Assembly: GCA_002732675.1 (NCBI GenBank)
Contig: NVRR01000039.1
Span: 1-16,241, forward strand
Direction of reading: 5' to 3'
Length of the DNA stretch: 16,241 bases
Source: Sneathiella sp.
GTDB lineage: Bacteria > Pseudomonadota > Alphaproteobacteria > Sneathiellales > Sneathiellaceae
The translations under genes were made by a program, and so were the position numbers. Positions 14,737 to 16,241 of the stretch are shown piece after piece; positions within the stretch are counted from its first letter, which is position 1, and the number at the start of each line of letters is the position of its first letter. Below the pieces are notes generated by a model that ran no database searches, had not been told where the DNA came from, and saw only the letters and a program-made list of their open reading frames with translations.

Positions 14737-16185
14737 CTAATGAAGCTTTGAATTGGCTTTCAGGGTTGCGGCAAGCTCGGTCGCGGTAACAACGCCGATG
14801 ATTTTATCGCTGTCCTCTGAGTCCGGTGTATCGGAAACAAGCACAATGTCGGCGTCCTTCTCGGCGAGGGCCGACAGGGCGTCAATCAGGCTGGCATCAG
14901 GTCCGATGAAGGCATGGCGGACGGTCTCGCCGACCATGAGTTCCTCCTCGGGATGATCCTTGAGGATAAAGCGCCGCTCTGTCCGGAGAACTTTTCCGTC
15001 CTTTGTCCAGACAATGACCCCGGGGGTCAGCGGGCGCTCCGCACCGTCTGGCAGAATGCTGATGTGTCGGGTCATGATTTCCTTGATTTTACGGGCCGAC
15101 AGGATCGCAGCGCTCAACCCTTCCGGCACGGAGTGGCCGCGGCGGTTGAGTTTCAAGGTATAGATACTGGCGGGCGATAGGTAACGGCGCAGCGCGTAAG
15201 CCGACGCCGTACAAAGCAATGTTGGCAGCATCATGTGGTAGTCGCCCGTCATCTCGAACAGCATGATGACGGCGGTGAAAACGGCGCCGGTGGTCGACCC
15301 GATCATCGCCGCCATCCCGGCGATGGCAAACACCGGAATGCCAATGCCGATATCCGGGGCAACCATATGAACAAGGGTGCCGAAGGTTGAGCCCAACGTT
15401 GCGCCCATAAACAGCGCCGGGGAAAACACTCCGCCTGAGGCACCGGAGCCTAACGTTAGGCATGTCGCGACCAGTTTAAGGGCGAACAGCAGCAACAGGA
15501 ACAGCGGATCCGACAAAGTCCCCACCAGCACATCAAGAATGGTCGAATAGCCAACACCCTGAATATAATAATGTCCCGAATAAATCTGGAACAGATAGAT
15601 CATCACGCCGACACAACCCATGCCGAGCATATGACGGGTGTAATAGTTGCCGGGCATGGCATCAAACTTGTCTTCTGCCCAGTAAATCGCCTTGATGAAC
15701 AGGGTGCCTGCGAGCCCGCAGATGATACCAAATGGCAGGAACAGGACCAGCCCCACCACTGGATCAATGCCGAATTCCGGTATCTGCAAGGCGGGAACTT
15801 CGAAGCTGGGATTGGTGCCCAGCAAAATCCGCCCGATATAGGTAGAGACGACGGTCGCAATTGTTACTAACAGGATGCTCTCAGCCGAGATAGCGACCAG
15901 CAATAGCTCGACCGCGAACAACACCCCGCCGAACGGCGCATTAAAAGTCGCTGCAATTCCGGCCCCGGCCCCTGCGGCCATCAGGATCACCCGCTGGCGG
16001 GTCGGCATGGCCACCAGGGTGCCGAGCACCGAGCCGAAGGTGGCGCCGATCTGGATAATCGGCCCCTCACGGCCAATGGCGCCGCCGCTGCCAATGGAAA
16101 GGGCAGAGGCCAGCGACTTTACGACCACGACAATCGGCCGGATATGGGTTCCCCCAAAGGTCCTTATTGTCACCGTGCATAACAT
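14737..16185 (-). pseudogene. ClC family chloride transporter/channel with C-terminal CBS region, N-terminally truncated
   Basis: The readable 482 residues start just before the selectivity-filter segment GREGP (38-42, with the gating Glu E40), continue through FNAPFGGVLFAVEL (81-94), and include the filter loop SGGVFSPALFMGATLGS (GxFxP type, ~250-270), then a divergent CBS pair at the C-terminus. Missing is everything before: about 130-140 residues with the first helices and the GSGIP-type filter loop. The codon immediately before the ATG at 16185 is an in-frame TAA, and none of the three frames in the last 56 bases shows the expected GHGVPEV region. The position of the E. coli proton glutamate (E203) is Leu94 here, which hints at a channel rather than antiporter. 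As written the protein should not fold normally; it may be a broken gene or a junction artefact. Confidence 0.7.
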
Positions 16186-16241
16186 TTACTTTCATGTGTT
16201 CAAAGTTAGACCATTTCTTTGTCTCCAAAGGCCACACAAGA

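Overview
The window looks like chromosome of a free-living alphaproteobacterium, moderately GC-rich. The best clue is the order purB, a DUF1476 gene (zeta-type F1-ATPase inhibitor), purC, purS, purQ, an arrangement typical of Alphaproteobacteria; the zeta protein itself is characteristic of that class. I cannot name a genus from sequence alone.

Left part (1-6462), housekeeping. The start of purQ runs off the left edge, preceded on the same (minus) strand by purS and purC. The zeta/DUF1476 gene is on the plus strand and converges on purB, with a shared hairpin and T-tract between them. Next comes a minus-strand run sfsA > map > radC, tightly spaced, with radC starting inside the end of map. 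A stand-alone MoaB/CinA-type molybdopterin-binding-domain protein is divergent from sfsA.

Middle (6463-8684). A tRNA-Leu(UAA) gene is followed by a LysE-family exporter and a YghU-type glutathione transferase, both on the minus strand. The yghU promoter carries a perfect TATAAT whose downstream edge runs into a perfect 6+4+6 palindrome, a likely repressor site.

Right part (8685-14728), accessory metabolic island. Two divergent operons leave one 137-bp intergenic region with overlapping promoters that appear to share their -35 bases. Leftward: a class II glutamine amidotransferase of the YafJ type, an APC-family amino acid permease, and an unrecognised His-rich membrane protein. Rightward: a 415-residue two-module VOC protein that looks like a distant relative of 4-hydroxyphenylpyruvate dioxygenase, with a recognisable His/His/Glu metal triad, then a membrane-anchored stand-alone glutamate-synthase FMN/3Fe-4S domain protein. 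Amidotransferase, amino acid transporter, Fe(II)-type oxygenase and GltS-like enzyme together suggest an uncharacterised amino-acid or amine pathway. This is the most interesting part of the window.

Right edge (14737-16241). A ClC-type chloride transporter with C-terminal CBS region converges on the GltS-like gene. Its reading frame begins abruptly at the GREGP region, right after an in-frame stop, so the N-terminal third of the family is missing: either a truncated (pseudo)gene or a junction/assembly break near the window end.
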